Positions 1 to 8,250 of a DNA stretch of 64,000 nucleotides are shown one piece after another. A program made the position numbers and the translations under genes. The notes beneath the pieces were generated by a model. It made no database searches. It saw only the letters and a list, made by a program, of their open reading frames with translations, and was not told the DNA's origin. This DNA is from Planctomycetota bacterium (GTDB taxonomy: Bacteria; Planctomycetota; J058), in contig JAHBXY010000026.1 of NCBI GenBank assembly GCA_019636275.1, positions 1 to 64,000 of the forward strand. Reading direction: 5' to 3'. Within the stretch, counting starts at the first letter, position 1. Every line of letters begins with the position of its first letter.

Positions 1-1
1 C

Positions 2-2281
2 GAGCTCCTGTGCCTCGCCGGCGGCGGGCTGGCCCGCGCCCGGCGCGACCTCGCGGCGGAGGTCGAGCGCGCCGAGGCCCTCGCCGCGGCGCTCGGGCTG
101 ACCGACCGCGAGCCCGCCAGCCCGTGGACCTGGGAGCTCGACCTCGCCGCGTCGCTCGCCCTGCTCGAGGCGGCGCCGGCGACGGGCGCCCCGGTCGAGT
201 GGCCGGAGGGCGAGCGCCTGCGCGTCTCGCGCGAGCTGGACCTCTCGAGCTTCCAGGTCACCGTGCGCGACGCGCGGACCTGGTTCCAGCTGGACGGCGC
301 CCTCGACGTCGACGGCGAGCGGATCGAGCTGGCGCTCGTCCTCAACGCCCTGCGCCGCGGCGAGCGGCACGTCGCCCTCGGCGACGGGCGCTTCCTGCGC
401 CTCTCGGCCGCCCTCCGCGAGCGGCTCGAGGCCCTGCGCGGCGCCGCGCAGGAGCGGCGCGGGAAGCTCGAGCTCGACGCCACGAGCGCGCCGGTCGTCG
501 CCGCCGCCCTCGAGGGAGTCTCCGAAGCCGAGCTGAGCCGCGGCTGGCGCGAGGTGCTCGCCCGGCTCGACGCCGCGCGGCGCGTGTCGGTGCGCGTCCC
601 GCGCGGCCTGCGCGCCGAGCTGCGCGACTACCAGCGCGAGGGCTGGGCCTGGCTCAAGCGCCTGTCGACCTTCGGCGCCGGCGCCTGCCTCGCCGACGAC
701 ATGGGCCTGGGCAAGACGGTCCAGACGATCGCCGCGCTGCTCGACCGGGCCGGGCTCGGCCCGGCGCTGGTCGTGGCGCCGACGTCCGTGGGCCCGAACT
801 GGGTGCGCGAGCTGCAGCGCTTCGCGCCGTCGCTGCGCCCCCGCCTCCTCCGCGACACCGCGCGCGACGCCGAGGCCGTCCAGGCGCTCGGCCCGCGGGA
901 CGTCCTCGTCGCCAGCTACGACCTGGCGCGGATCGACGCGGCGCTGCTCCAGGAGGTCTCCTGGGCCACGCTCGTGCTCGACGAGGCCCAGCGCGTGAAG
1001 AACGCGCGCACGAGGACCGCCGACGCCCTGGCCGGCCTGGACGCCGGCTGGCGCCTGGCGCTCACGGGCACGCCCGTCGAGAACCGCCTCTCCGACCTGT
1101 GGAGCCTGTTCCGCATCGTCTCGCCGGGCCTCCTCGGGAGCTGGGAGGCGTTCCGCGCCCGGTTCGCCGTGCCGATCGAGCGCGACCGCGACCCCGAGCG
1201 CTCGCAAGCGCTCGCGCGCCTGCTGCGCCCCTACGTGCTCCGGCGCACCAAGGAGCAGGTGCTGACGGAGCTGCCGCCGCGCGTCGAGACGACGCTCGAG
1301 GTGACGCTCTCGAAGGGCGAGCGCGCCCTCTACGAGGACGCGCGGCTCGAGGCGGTCGCGCGGCTCGAGCGCCTCGTCGAGGAGGGCGACCAGGACGCGC
1401 GCTTCCACGTCCTGGCGGCGCTCACCCGCCTGCGCCAGCTCGCCTGCCACCCGGGCCTGGTCGAGGACTCGTGGCGCGGGCCTTCGGCCAAGCTCACCGC
1501 CATGCTCGAGCTCGTGCGCGACCTCGTGCAGGGCGGCCACCGCGCGCTGGTCTTCAGCCAGTTCACGGCGCACCTCGCGCTCGTGCGCTCGGCGCTCGAC
1601 GAGGCCGGGGTCCCCTACCACTACCTCGACGGCCGCACGCCGCCCCGCGCGCGCCAGGCGGAGATCGACGGCTTCCAGCGCGGCGACCGCCCGCTGTTCC
1701 TCGTGTCGCTCAAGGCGGGCGGCGTCGGCCTCAACCTGACCGGCGCCGACTACGTGCTCCACCTCGACCCCTGGTGGAACCCGGCCGTCGAGGACCAGGC
1801 CACCGGCCGCGCCCACCGCCTCGGCCAGCGGCGGCCGGTCACGGTCTACCGGTTCATGGCCACGGGCACGGTCGAGGAGCAGATCCTGGCCCTGCACGCT
1901 GACAAGCGGGCGCTGGTCGCGGCCGTCCTCGACGGCAGCGACCGCGCCGGCGCCCTGTCGACCTCCGAGCTGGTCGCGCTGATCCGCGGCGACGGCGCCG
2001 CGCAGCGCGCCCAGGCGACCCCGCGGCGCGAGTCGGTGCCCGCCAGGGCCGCAGCGCCGGCGCCCAGCGTCGACGACGTGGCCGCCCTGCGCGCCTACCT
2101 CGGCCTCACCCAGCGGCAGCTGGGCGAGCTCGTCGGCGCGGCGCAGCCCACCGTCTCGCAGTGGGGGCGCGGCGTGCAGAGCCCGCGCCCGGAGGCGCGG
2201 GCGCGCCTGGAGCGGCTCCTCTCGCGACCGCCCGCCGAGCTCGTGACCTCGGCGTCGGCGACGCGACGCGCCGCGCGCTGA
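2..2281 (+). CDS. SNF2-family DNA-dependent ATPase with C-terminal helix-turn-helix (5' end missing)
   Basis: The reading frame is open from base 2, so the true start lies before the window. Visible SF2 motifs are motif I (DDMGLGKTVQ, near 697-726), motif II (DEAQ, near 980), an LTGTPVENR motif near 1060-1085, and the C-terminal helicase half with KAGGVGLNLTGAD and ATGRAHRLGQ (about 1710-1825). This is the HepA/RapA-like bacterial SNF2 group, which uses ATP to translocate on DNA and displace or remodel bound proteins. After the helicase core, a basic linker leads to an XRE-type helix-turn-helix (LTQRQLGELVGAAQPTVSQW, about 2104-2163). That HTH is not usual for the family and suggests sequence-directed recruitment. 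The function beyond DNA-dependent ATPase is inferred. Confidence 0.9.
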   Translation, partial: ELLCLAGGGLARARRDLAAEVERAEALAAALGLTDREPASPWTWELDLAASLALLEAAPATGAPVEWPEGERLRVSRELDLSSFQVTVRDARTWFQLDGALDVDGERIELALVLNALRRGERHVALGDGRFLRLSAALRERLEALRGAAQERRGKLELDATSAPVVAAALEGVSEAELSRGWREVLARLDAARRVSVRVPRGLRAELRDYQREGWAWLKRLSTFGAGACLADDMGLGKTVQTIAALLDRAGLGPALVVAPTSVGPNWVRELQRFAPSLRPRLLRDTARDAEAVQALGPRDVLVASYDLARIDAALLQEVSWATLVLDEAQRVKNARTRTADALAGLDAGWRLALTGTPVENRLSDLWSLFRIVSPGLLGSWEAFRARFAVPIERDRDPERSQALARLLRPYVLRRTKEQVLTELPPRVETTLEVTLSKGERALYEDARLEAVARLERLVEEGDQDARFHVLAALTRLRQLACHPGLVEDSWRGPSAKLTAMLELVRDLVQGGHRALVFSQFTAHLALVRSALDEAGVPYHYLDGRTPPRARQAEIDGFQRGDRPLFLVSLKAGGVGLNLTGADYVLHLDPWWNPAVEDQATGRAHRLGQRRPVTVYRFMATGTVEEQILALHADKRALVAAVLDGSDRAGALSTSELVALIRGDGAAQRAQATPRRESVPARAAAPAPSVDDVAALRAYLGLTQRQLGELVGAAQPTVSQWGRGVQSPRPEARARLERLLSRPPAELVTSASATRRAAR

Positions 2282-2553
2282 GCGGGCCGCCGGCAGGCCC
2301 TCGGCGCGCAGCGCGCCGGCCGGGGACCCGGGGCCGGTAGCTTCCACGTCCGCCGCCGCGCGCTCGCAGACCTCCGAGCGGTCGGCGCGTGGCTCGACGA
2401 CGAGCGTCAGGGCGGCCAGCGCGAACCGGGCAGGCGCGTCGTGCAGAGGTCGAGCAGCGGGCGAGCCCGCTCCTCTGTTGCACGCCCCGGAGCAGTCGAG
2501 CAAGGAGCTCGGTCGGGTCGCCCAGCGTCAGCGGAGGGCCGGTGCCGGCGAGC

Positions 2554-3606
2554 TCAGCGAGCCTTCCTGGACCCGCCCCGCCTCGCCCTCGGGGCAGTCC
2601 TGGCGGGCGCGAGGACGTCCTCGAGTCGCTCCGCGGTGAGCACACGCTCCGTCCAGGCCACGAGCGTGTCCGGGTCTGCGGTCTGGAGGCGGCGTCGCGC
2701 GGCGCGGGAGAGCTCCCCGAAGCGTGCCCGCAGCTGCCGCTCCAGGACCTCTCTCACCCCCTCGGCCCGACCTTCGGCCCGACCTTCGGCCCGACCTTCG
2801 GCCCGACCTTCGTCGATCAACTTCTGCGCGGTGCTGCCCATGACCACCTCGTGTGCTCTCCGGCCAAGGACGCGCTCGAGGCGCTCTCCGACCTGCTCGA
2901 GGTCGAGCCCACGCCTCACGGATAGAGCATAGCGCACGACCTCACCCAAGGCGTCGTGACCGCCCGGGCGGCGGACCACGGCGCGCACGTCTGCCGCCGC
3001 GAGCTCGAAGACGCCGAGGAGGTCCCCCTGCGGTTCGGCGGCGAGCTTCAGCGCTGCGAGCGCGAGCCGCGCCAGCGGGGGGCCGGGCAGGCGCTGCAGC
3101 GTCGCGAGCGGCGTCGTGCCGAGGTCGAGCAGCGGCAGGTCGAGCCCGGGGAGGTGAGGCCCGAGGGCCTCGCGCAGGTCGGGTGGCACATCGAGCAGGC
3201 CCGAGAGTCGGCGCTCTCCGCTCCACGGGCGACGACCCTGGTGGAGCACGAGCGGAAGGACCGCCGGCAGGCGAGGGGACCGAGGGTGTCGGCGGACCCA
3301 GGCCTCCAGCTCGCGCGCGGCGTAGCGCAGGGCACGCAGCGGCATCCAGGCCTGCTCGCGGCGCTGGTGCTCGATCAGGAGCCGGAGCGACCCGCGGCCC
3401 CGGAGCCTCGACGAGAAGACCAGGTCGCGGTGGACCTCCGTGAGTCCGTGGCCCACCGCGCTGCCCGGCGCCGGCCGGAGCCGACCGAGCGCGTCGACCA
3501 CCGCAGCCGGCAGCCCGGCCCCGAGCAGCAATGCCCGCGCGTTCGCCGGGACCGAGAAGACCGCCTTGAACAGCCGGTCGTGCGGGTTGGGGGACCTCCG
3601 CCGCAT
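2554..3606 (-). CDS. Rpn-family recombination-promoting nuclease / Transposase_31-like protein
   Basis: This 350-residue protein starts NPHDRLFKAVFS, the usual opening of the Rpn/Transposase_31 family (PD-(D/E)XK-type nucleases, many in mobile or defence settings). LLIEHQRREQAWMPLRALRYA is the conserved core around residue 95, with the expected E-x-Q. Near residue 270 is an IDEGRAEG segment with four GRAE repeats, also typical of the family, followed by a helical tail. The ATG at 3606 has no Shine-Dalgarno, but a TAGGCT hexamer lies 6 bases upstream, which fits a leaderless message. It lies just outside attL of the neighbouring element, so it is host-side or part of an older insertion. Activity (nicking, recombination) is inferred from family knowledge. 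Confidence 0.75.
   Translation of the reverse strand: MRRRSPNPHDRLFKAVFSVPANARALLLGAGLPAAVVDALGRLRPAPGSAVGHGLTEVHRDLVFSSRLRGRGSLRLLIEHQRREQAWMPLRALRYAARELEAWVRRHPRSPRLPAVLPLVLHQGRRPWSGERRLSGLLDVPPDLREALGPHLPGLDLPLLDLGTTPLATLQRLPGPPLARLALAALKLAAEPQGDLLGVFELAAADVRAVVRRPGGHDALGEVVRYALSVRRGLDLEQVGERLERVLGRRAHEVVMGSTAQKLIDEGRAEGRAEGRAEGRAEGVREVLERQLRARFGELSRAARRRLQTADPDTLVAWTERVLTAERLEDVLAPARTAPRARRGGSRKAR
2764..2811. repeat. 12-bp tandem repeat, 4 copies, inside the Rpn gene
   Basis: Four perfect head-to-tail copies of GGCCCGACCTTC, which encode the GRAE repeats on the minus strand. The period is a multiple of three, so slippage would change copy number without shifting the frame. Confidence 0.9.
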
Positions 3607-3738
3607 GAACGGAGCCTACGACACGCCACCGACAACCGCGGTCGGGTTGTGTTCGGGTGCCGCCCTGCTGCTCGCGGCTTCGCGGTCGATGCGGCGTGGG
3701 CGGGGTGAGGCAGAGGGCGAGGCGCCCGGAAACGACGA

Positions 3739-3764
3739 CGCCCCGGGTCTCGCGACCCGGGGCG
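3739..3764 (-). terminator. Intrinsic terminator, original 3' flank of the tRNA-Thr gene
   Basis: Perfect 11-bp GC stem (3739-3749 with 3754-3764) and a 4-base loop that reads GCGA on the minus strand. It lies 7 bases beyond the duplicated tRNA 3' end. Before integration it would have terminated the tRNA-Thr transcript. The T-tract is weak on either strand. Confidence 0.65.
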
Positions 3765-3771
3765 CCTCTTT

Positions 3772-3808
3772 AGCTTGTGGTGGGACTCGAACCCACAACC
3801 TCATCTTT
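3772..3808. repeat. attL: 3' half of tRNA-Thr left by integration
   Basis: 37 bases identical to 13393-13429, covering acceptor stem, T arm, variable loop and part of the anticodon arm of the minus-strand tRNA. Identity stops at 3809 (G against A), inside the anticodon loop, where tyrosine integrases commonly cross over. The D arm and 5' acceptor strand are absent, so this is not a functional tRNA. Confidence 0.9.
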
Positions 3809-3890
3809 GCGAACGGAACCCGAACATTACGAAGATCCGCGCCCGGCGCGGGCTTGCGCGGAACCGGCCCGGGAGGCCGATCGCGCTTCG

Positions 3891-4100
3891 GTGCGCCCTG
3901 GCGCCGCTCGTCGTGACCTGATCATCGGGAAGCTGGACCCGATCGTCTCCACCATCGCCAGGTGGGCCGACGAGTCGCCGGACGCGATGCGCCGGCTGCT
4001 GACCGACGACGCGCTCCGCGCGCAGGTCGTCGCTGCTCTGTCGGACGTGGTCGGGCCGTCGCTGGACGTCCGCGCCGACCGGTCGGCGGCGGAGGCCTGA
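3891..4100 (+). CDS. Small hypothetical protein next to attL
   Basis: A 69-residue frame from GTG 3891 with a helical body (IIGKLDPIVSTIARWADE, then DALRAQVVAALSDVVGP). The same frame is open further upstream, but that part is only the antisense of the tRNA remnant, so it is not counted. No good Shine-Dalgarno is visible and no family is recognised. It is the first possible gene of the element and may be a small regulator. In a GC-rich window a frame of this size could also be chance. Confidence 0.3.
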   Translation: MRPGAARRDLIIGKLDPIVSTIARWADESPDAMRRLLTDDALRAQVVAALSDVVGPSLDVRADRSAAEA

Positions 4101-4157
4101 CCTGACCCTGACCTGACACCCGACCTCGACGACCCCTGACCCCTGACCCCTGACCCC
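4096..4157. repeat. Short CCTGACC direct repeats upstream of the element operon
   Basis: Two clusters: CTGACC/CTGACCC units at about 4096-4118, and three 7-base CCCTGAC-type units in tandem at about 4133-4156. They sit 40-100 bases before the first operon start, where an operator or iteron set would be expected. Function unknown. Confidence 0.5.
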
Positions 4158-4194
4158 GAGGAGCGGAACCCGATGCCGAACGTCAGGAGAACCG

Positions 4195-4602
4195 ATGACC
4201 ACAAAGAGAAAGCGCGGGGCCCGCACCCCGCGCTTCCCGAACCCGACTACCTGCCCCGATCCTAGCACCCCGCCGCCGCCATCGCCCGAGCTGGAACTGG
4301 ACGCCCTCGCGCGCGACGTGCGCATTTACGGCGTCCGCGCCGTCGCGCGCGACCTCACGCGGGGACAGCGCGACCTGCTCTGCTCGCTCCGGTTCCCGAA
4401 GCGGCCGACGAAGCGGCCGGCGCCCGGCGACCTGGTGATGAGCGACCTCGACCTCTGGCACCTGCAAGACCTGGCGGAGCACATCCAGTCCGAGGAGCGG
4501 CTCGCGTGGGCGCGCGCGCGGGGCGCGCTGCGCCGGTCCGAGCGGAAGCTGGATGACGCCGGGGCCGCGGCGCGCGCGGCGAAGCGGCGGGGTGGGGCAT
4601 GA
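4195..4602 (+). CDS. Hypothetical protein of the primase operon
   Basis: 135 residues with a basic, proline-rich start, then a helical section (ELDALARDVRIYGVRAVARD; MSDLDLWHLQDLAEHIQSEE) and a basic tail. A good Shine-Dalgarno (AGGAG, 4182-4186) precedes the ATG. The stop overlaps the ATG of the primase-helicase gene (ATGA at 4599-4602), so the two are translationally coupled. No family is recognised. A very short alternative frame of 30 codons starts at ATG 4173 behind GAGGAG and overlaps it; it could be a leader peptide. From its position this gene may encode a primase accessory or replication-control protein, but that is only inference. Confidence 0.6.
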   Translation: MTTKRKRGARTPRFPNPTTCPDPSTPPPPSPELELDALARDVRIYGVRAVARDLTRGQRDLLCSLRFPKRPTKRPAPGDLVMSDLDLWHLQDLAEHIQSEERLAWARARGALRRSERKLDDAGAAARAAKRRGGA

Positions 4603-7346
4603 GCGGCGAGATGATCGCCTCGCCGCCGGCCGGCGGCGGCGGCGGCGAAGCGGCGGCCGCGCCTGCCGTGCGCGTGCTCGCCGGCGGCGCTGCCACGCTG
4701 CCCCGCGGCGTGTCCGTTGAGGTCGCCACGCCCGCCGGTTCGATCGTGGTCACCACCCCCCGGCGCCTCAACGGCCGCTGGGAGGCGGCGCGCCCCGGTG
4801 GCGCTCCGGTCATGTTCCAGCGCAGCGATGCGGCGCAGCGGGCGCGAGCCGCGGACGCCCTCGGGCTGTCGGGCCCCGAGCTGTTCGATGTCGTCGCCCA
4901 GGCCGAGGGCGCGCTACGGGCGCCCGGCGACGAAACCTCCCCGACCACGTTCACCATGAGCGGCTGGGCCGAGGACCGGCCGAAGCGAATCATCGCCGAA
5001 GGGCCGGATGTCCTCGCGACCTTCAAGGCCGGCCTGGAGGTCGCCGCCCGTGAGGGAATGGCGTTCACGGATTGGCCTGGCACCGATCGGTTGTGCGCCC
5101 TCGACCTGGACATCTTCGACAAGAGGGGGCCGGGGGCGGAGCGCTTCACGGAGGAGAACGCCAGGCGAGCGCTCCGCGCGACGGCCGCGGATGTTGCCTG
5201 GGTCACGCGCTCCGGTGGCCTGCGGCTGGTCTTCTCCGAGATGCGCGCCGACGACGGCCACCTACTGCTGACGGCCCTTGACCGAGCCTTGGCGGGGTTG
5301 CTCCTGGGCGACCCGTCTGGCCCGCCGGTGGAGAAGGCCGAGCTGTTGTCCCGGACCCGGCCGCCGGCCTACACGCCCTCCGCGTTCGGCATCACGTACG
5401 CGAGCGAGTGCGGCCCGCTGGATGCCACGGCGCAGATGGTGAACCGGCGCCGACGGCGCACGGCGGACGGACTGAACGACCCGCCCGAGGCGCTCATCGT
5501 CGAGTGGCTTGCCGAGGCTGGGATGGAGCGCGGCGGCCGCTACTCCCACGCGTTCTGTCCGATCGCCCCGGGTGAGACGAGGAGCGTCCGGGACCCGGTT
5601 GCGGTTCTTGAGGAAGGCGTGAGGTGCTACCGCTGCGAGGGCACCGGCGACCCGAGCCATGGGTGGCGTCCCTGGGATTCGCTGGTCTACCGCGACGGCG
5701 CGCCCGGCCCGGCCCGCGAGCCGAACCCGCTGGTTGTCGCCGCGCGCGCGGCCGTCCACCTGGCGCACGCGCGCCTGACCACGTTGTCGGACTGGTTCCT
5801 GCCCCTGGCCCGGGGGGACGGGCGCCGGCCGCCGGAGGCGGGGGACGCGATGGCCTGGCGGGCGATCCTGCGCGCGGTTCACGTTGACCGGCTGGCGGAC
5901 CCGGACCGGCGCGACGAGGCCGAGGGCCGCCTCGCGGCGGCCCTGGACCCGAGCATCGCGTGGGTGCGGGGTGAGGGCGGGGTCTGGTTGCGTGACGCCA
6001 CGCTCAAGCCGATGACGACCCTATCCCGCGCCGGGCTGCGGCGGATGCCTTGGGTCCGAGGGGACGACGCTCGCATCGATGTGGCGCTCGACCCCGGGCC
6101 GCTCGAAGGCTTCACGCCCGTCCGCGTGTTCCGTGGCGCGGTCCTGCGGCCGGACGTCGTCCCGGCGGGCGTGGTGCCCGTCGTCGCGCCGCGGCCGGGC
6201 TGCTCGACCATCCGCGTGCTCGACCCGGATGGGGTCCTGCCGGTCATGCCGTGGGCCGACGCGCTGGCGATCGTCTCGGCCGACTACCCCGGCCTGGATG
6301 GCGACTACCTGATGGCGCTGCTCGCCGCTGCGGCGTGCGTCGAGCCGGGCGGGCCGCCGCCGATGCTGTTCGTCGCGGGTCCGACCGGCGCGGCGAAGAC
6401 GACGACCATCAACCTGGCCGCGGCGCTGCTCGGCGGCGAGACCTCGTCGGTCCCGCGGAAGGCCGACGAGGAGGACTGGAAGCGCCAGATTGGGCAGGGA
6501 CTCGCCGCCGGCGCGCGGTTCCTCCTGGCGGACGAGCAGGCTTCCGCGACGTGGGAGCAGGGCGAGCGGCTGCGCCTGCTCGGGGAGGGCGCCGGCCGCC
6601 ATTCCTTCCGGCCGCTGCACGGCGCCCTGACCTCGGTTCCCTGGCGCGCCGTCATCGTCGCGACCGGCCGCTATGCGCCGACGGAGTGGATGGAGCAACC
6701 GGAGCTGGGCCGCCGGATGCGCTACCTGCGGCTGCCGCGCCGGGTCCCGCGGGAGTGGCCGAAGGCAAACCCGCGGCTGGATGAGTGGCGCGACTACATA
6801 GAGCCCGGCCTTGAGGTCGCACCGGACCAGGCGCCGGACCGCGCGGCCGCCGGCGACGCGCTCGTGAGCCATGCCGTCGCGCTGGCTCGCCGCTGCGGCT
6901 GGGACTGGGACGCTGTCGCGGATGCCCTCGGGCTGCTGCCGATCAACCGCGCGGCGCCGGAGGAGGCCGCGGCGCGCGAGGGGACGTACCGGGCGCTGTA
7001 CGCGCACCTGCGGGGCGAGGACGGGCAGCGGGAGGCCTCGACCTCGACGCGGTGGCCGGCCTCGTCGGGCTGGTTCAACCTCGGGTCGCGGGCGGCGCAG
7101 GCGATCGTCGAGCCGATGCTCGACCGGAGCGACACAGCCCGCTGGAAGCTGACGCAAGACCTGAACGGCCTGGACTGGGAGGCGGTCCTCGGGCTGCCGG
7201 GGTCCCGGGTCCGGGTCGAGGTCCGGGAGAGGGGAGGGGACTGGGTCGCCCGGGCGCTGGCCGGAGGGGGCCGCCAGGGGGCCGAGGTCCGGGGCGAGGC
7301 GTGTCCGCCGGCCCCGCGGCAAGACCCCGACCCGGCCCCGTCGTGA
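4599..7346 (+). CDS. Primase-helicase (AEP-like primase, zinc finger, AAA+/SF3-like helicase)
   Basis: 915 residues. After a glycine/alanine-rich start, residues 90-260 resemble archaeo-eukaryotic (PrimPol-type) primases: LDLDIF (168-173) can supply the metal-binding D-x-D and TRSGGLRLVF (203-212) the nucleotide-binding strand. A zinc-finger-like H-x2-C (317/320) and C-x2-C (343/346) follow. The C-terminal half is a P-loop ATPase with Walker A GPTGAAKT (594-601) and Walker B FLLADE (641-646), then RAVIVATGRYAP, a sensor-1-like strand. This is the primer-making and unwinding layout seen in satellite and plasmid replicases, such as P4 alpha by analogy. It lies directly upstream of the inverted-repeat region at 7362-7547, its likely origin. 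The usual histidine of the second AEP motif is not obvious, so primase activity is less certain than ATPase activity. Confidence 0.75.
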   Translation: MSGEMIASPPAGGGGGEAAAAPAVRVLAGGAATLPRGVSVEVATPAGSIVVTTPRRLNGRWEAARPGGAPVMFQRSDAAQRARAADALGLSGPELFDVVAQAEGALRAPGDETSPTTFTMSGWAEDRPKRIIAEGPDVLATFKAGLEVAAREGMAFTDWPGTDRLCALDLDIFDKRGPGAERFTEENARRALRATAADVAWVTRSGGLRLVFSEMRADDGHLLLTALDRALAGLLLGDPSGPPVEKAELLSRTRPPAYTPSAFGITYASECGPLDATAQMVNRRRRRTADGLNDPPEALIVEWLAEAGMERGGRYSHAFCPIAPGETRSVRDPVAVLEEGVRCYRCEGTGDPSHGWRPWDSLVYRDGAPGPAREPNPLVVAARAAVHLAHARLTTLSDWFLPLARGDGRRPPEAGDAMAWRAILRAVHVDRLADPDRRDEAEGRLAAALDPSIAWVRGEGGVWLRDATLKPMTTLSRAGLRRMPWVRGDDARIDVALDPGPLEGFTPVRVFRGAVLRPDVVPAGVVPVVAPRPGCSTIRVLDPDGVLPVMPWADALAIVSADYPGLDGDYLMALLAAAACVEPGGPPPMLFVAGPTGAAKTTTINLAAALLGGETSSVPRKADEEDWKRQIGQGLAAGARFLLADEQASATWEQGERLRLLGEGAGRHSFRPLHGALTSVPWRAVIVATGRYAPTEWMEQPELGRRMRYLRLPRRVPREWPKANPRLDEWRDYIEPGLEVAPDQAPDRAAAGDALVSHAVALARRCGWDWDAVADALGLLPINRAAPEEAAAREGTYRALYAHLRGEDGQREASTSTRWPASSGWFNLGSRAAQAIVEPMLDRSDTARWKLTQDLNGLDWEAVLGLPGSRVRVEVRERGGDWVARALAGGGRQGAEVRGEACPPAPRQDPDPAPS

Positions 7347-7662
7347 CGGATGCGGTCGCCAGTCCTGCCCGGCCTAGACCTCAAAAAACGCCAGTCCTGC
7401 CCGTCCTGCCCGTCCTGCCCACCTATCGGATGGATGGAGAGAAAGAACAAAGAGGAGGGGCTGGAGAAGGGGGTGCTGCTCTTTGTTCTTTCCAGCCGTC
7501 GGCGGCAGGACGGGCAGGACGGGCAGGACGGGCAGGACGGGCAGGACAGCGTTCCTCGGGGGTCTAGGGCCGGTTTGCTGCCATCGGGCCGGGCCCGGCG
7601 GCCCTCCCCGGCGGCCCTCCCCGGCGGCGACCCGGCCAGCCGGTACGTGCGTACCGGCTGGC
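7347..7662. other. Non-coding interval holding the candidate origin
   Basis: 316 bases between the convergent primase-helicase and low-complexity genes. Besides the iteron structure there is a GC-rich stretch with a duplicated GGCGGCCCTCCCC (about 7598-7625) and the short palindrome GTACGTGCGTAC near 7643. Cysteine/proline-rich frames through it are by-products of the repeats. Confidence 0.6.
7362..7547. repeat. Nested inverted iterons around a 14-bp hairpin: candidate replication origin
   Basis: Left arm: GTCCTGCCC at 7394-7402, 7403-7411 and 7412-7420, plus an outlier at 7362-7370. Right arm: the reverse complement GGGCAGGAC at 7512-7520, 7521-7529, 7530-7538 and 7539-7547, plus one with a mismatch at 7503-7511. 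Between the arms a perfect 14-bp inverted repeat (7441-7454 with 7479-7492, core AAGAACAAAG) encloses a 24-base loop. It lies 15 bases after the primase-helicase stop codon. Iterons beside a replicase gene are the common form of a plasmid or satellite origin. A role as a strong bidirectional terminator is also possible. Confidence 0.7.
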
Positions 7663-8250
7663 TCACGGCCCGCGCTCCCCGGCCTCCCGCCGCTCCTGCT
7701 CCTCGGCCAGCCGGAGCGCCAGCGCGTCGAGGTCATCCGCGAGCTGGTCCAGGTCCGCCCGCTCGTCCAGGTCCAGGCGGCCGCGCTCCCGCCGGCGGTC
7801 GAGCAGGTTCCGGAGCCGGGCCTCGCGGCCGTCGGGCACGGCCTGGTCGTCGAGCACGGCCTGGTCGTCGAGCACGGCCTGGTCGTCGAGCACGGCCTGG
7901 TCGTCGAGCACGGCCTGGTCGTCGAGCACGGCCTGGTCGTCGAGCATTCGATTGTTGGTGTGTTCTTTGGCCAGCGTCATTCGTCCCGTGCCGGCGGCGC
8001 CGAGCGCAACATTCTGCGCCGCTGGCAGGATGATACGGACGCCACCGACATGCGGAGCCATGCGTTGCGCGTTACTGTCAAATTGCAAACAAACGATAGG
8101 CGCAGAAACCCCTGCACAAGCGTCGGCAATCACGGACGTTGGGTCGCTGGCGACGACCTCGCCGGCCAGGTCGTCGAGGTCGTCGAGGGGGTCGAGGTCG
8201 TCGAGGTCGTCGAGGTCGTCGAGGTCGTCGAGGGGGTCGGAGCTGCTCAT
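7663..8250 (-). CDS. Low-complexity acidic hypothetical protein with two repeat tracts
   Basis: 195 residues from ATG 8250, preceded by an AAGG Shine-Dalgarno-like sequence. Layout: an N-terminal acidic DDL repeat tract (9-bp DNA repeat), a central section of ordinary composition (residues about 30-85, with CLQFDSNAQRM), six copies of a VLDDQA-type hexapeptide (18-bp DNA repeat), then a charged coiled-coil-like tail (LADDLDALALRLAEEQERRE). No family is recognised. It is the only minus-strand gene of the element and points toward the primase-helicase. An inner ATG at 7980 could give a shorter protein starting just before the hexapeptides. A regulatory or DNA-mimic role is possible given the acidity, but this is speculation, and the frame itself could be a product of the repeats. 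Confidence 0.4.
   Translation of the reverse strand: MSSSDPLDDLDDLDDLDDLDPLDDLDDLAGEVVASDPTSVIADACAGVSAPIVCLQFDSNAQRMAPHVGGVRIILPAAQNVALGAAGTGRMTLAKEHTNNRMLDDQAVLDDQAVLDDQAVLDDQAVLDDQAVLDDQAVPDGREARLRNLLDRRRERGRLDLDERADLDQLADDLDALALRLAEEQERREAGERGP
7840..7947. repeat. 18-bp minisatellite, 6 copies
   Basis: Unit GGCCTGGTCGTCGAGCAC at 7840, 7858, 7876, 7894, 7912 and 7930, perfect except the last base of the last copy. A close relative with two differences per unit occurs at 11452-11523, near the other end of the element. Confidence 0.95.
8169..8240. repeat. 9-bp minisatellite, 8 copies
   Basis: GGTCGTCGA units, with GGGGGTCGA/G variants as the third and eighth copies. They encode the acidic DDL repeats at the N-terminus of the minus-strand gene. 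Confidence 0.9.

Noticed and set aside
2282..2553. A gene or RNA between the SNF2 and Rpn genes
   Set aside because: 272 GC-rich bases with only short inverted repeats such as GGCGCGC/GCGCGCC near 2303-2320; no convincing frame, promoter or T-tract.
3777..3890. N-terminal extension of the first element gene through the tRNA remnant (VGLEPTTSSL)
   Set aside because: This peptide is the well-known false translation of the antisense of a tRNA T arm.
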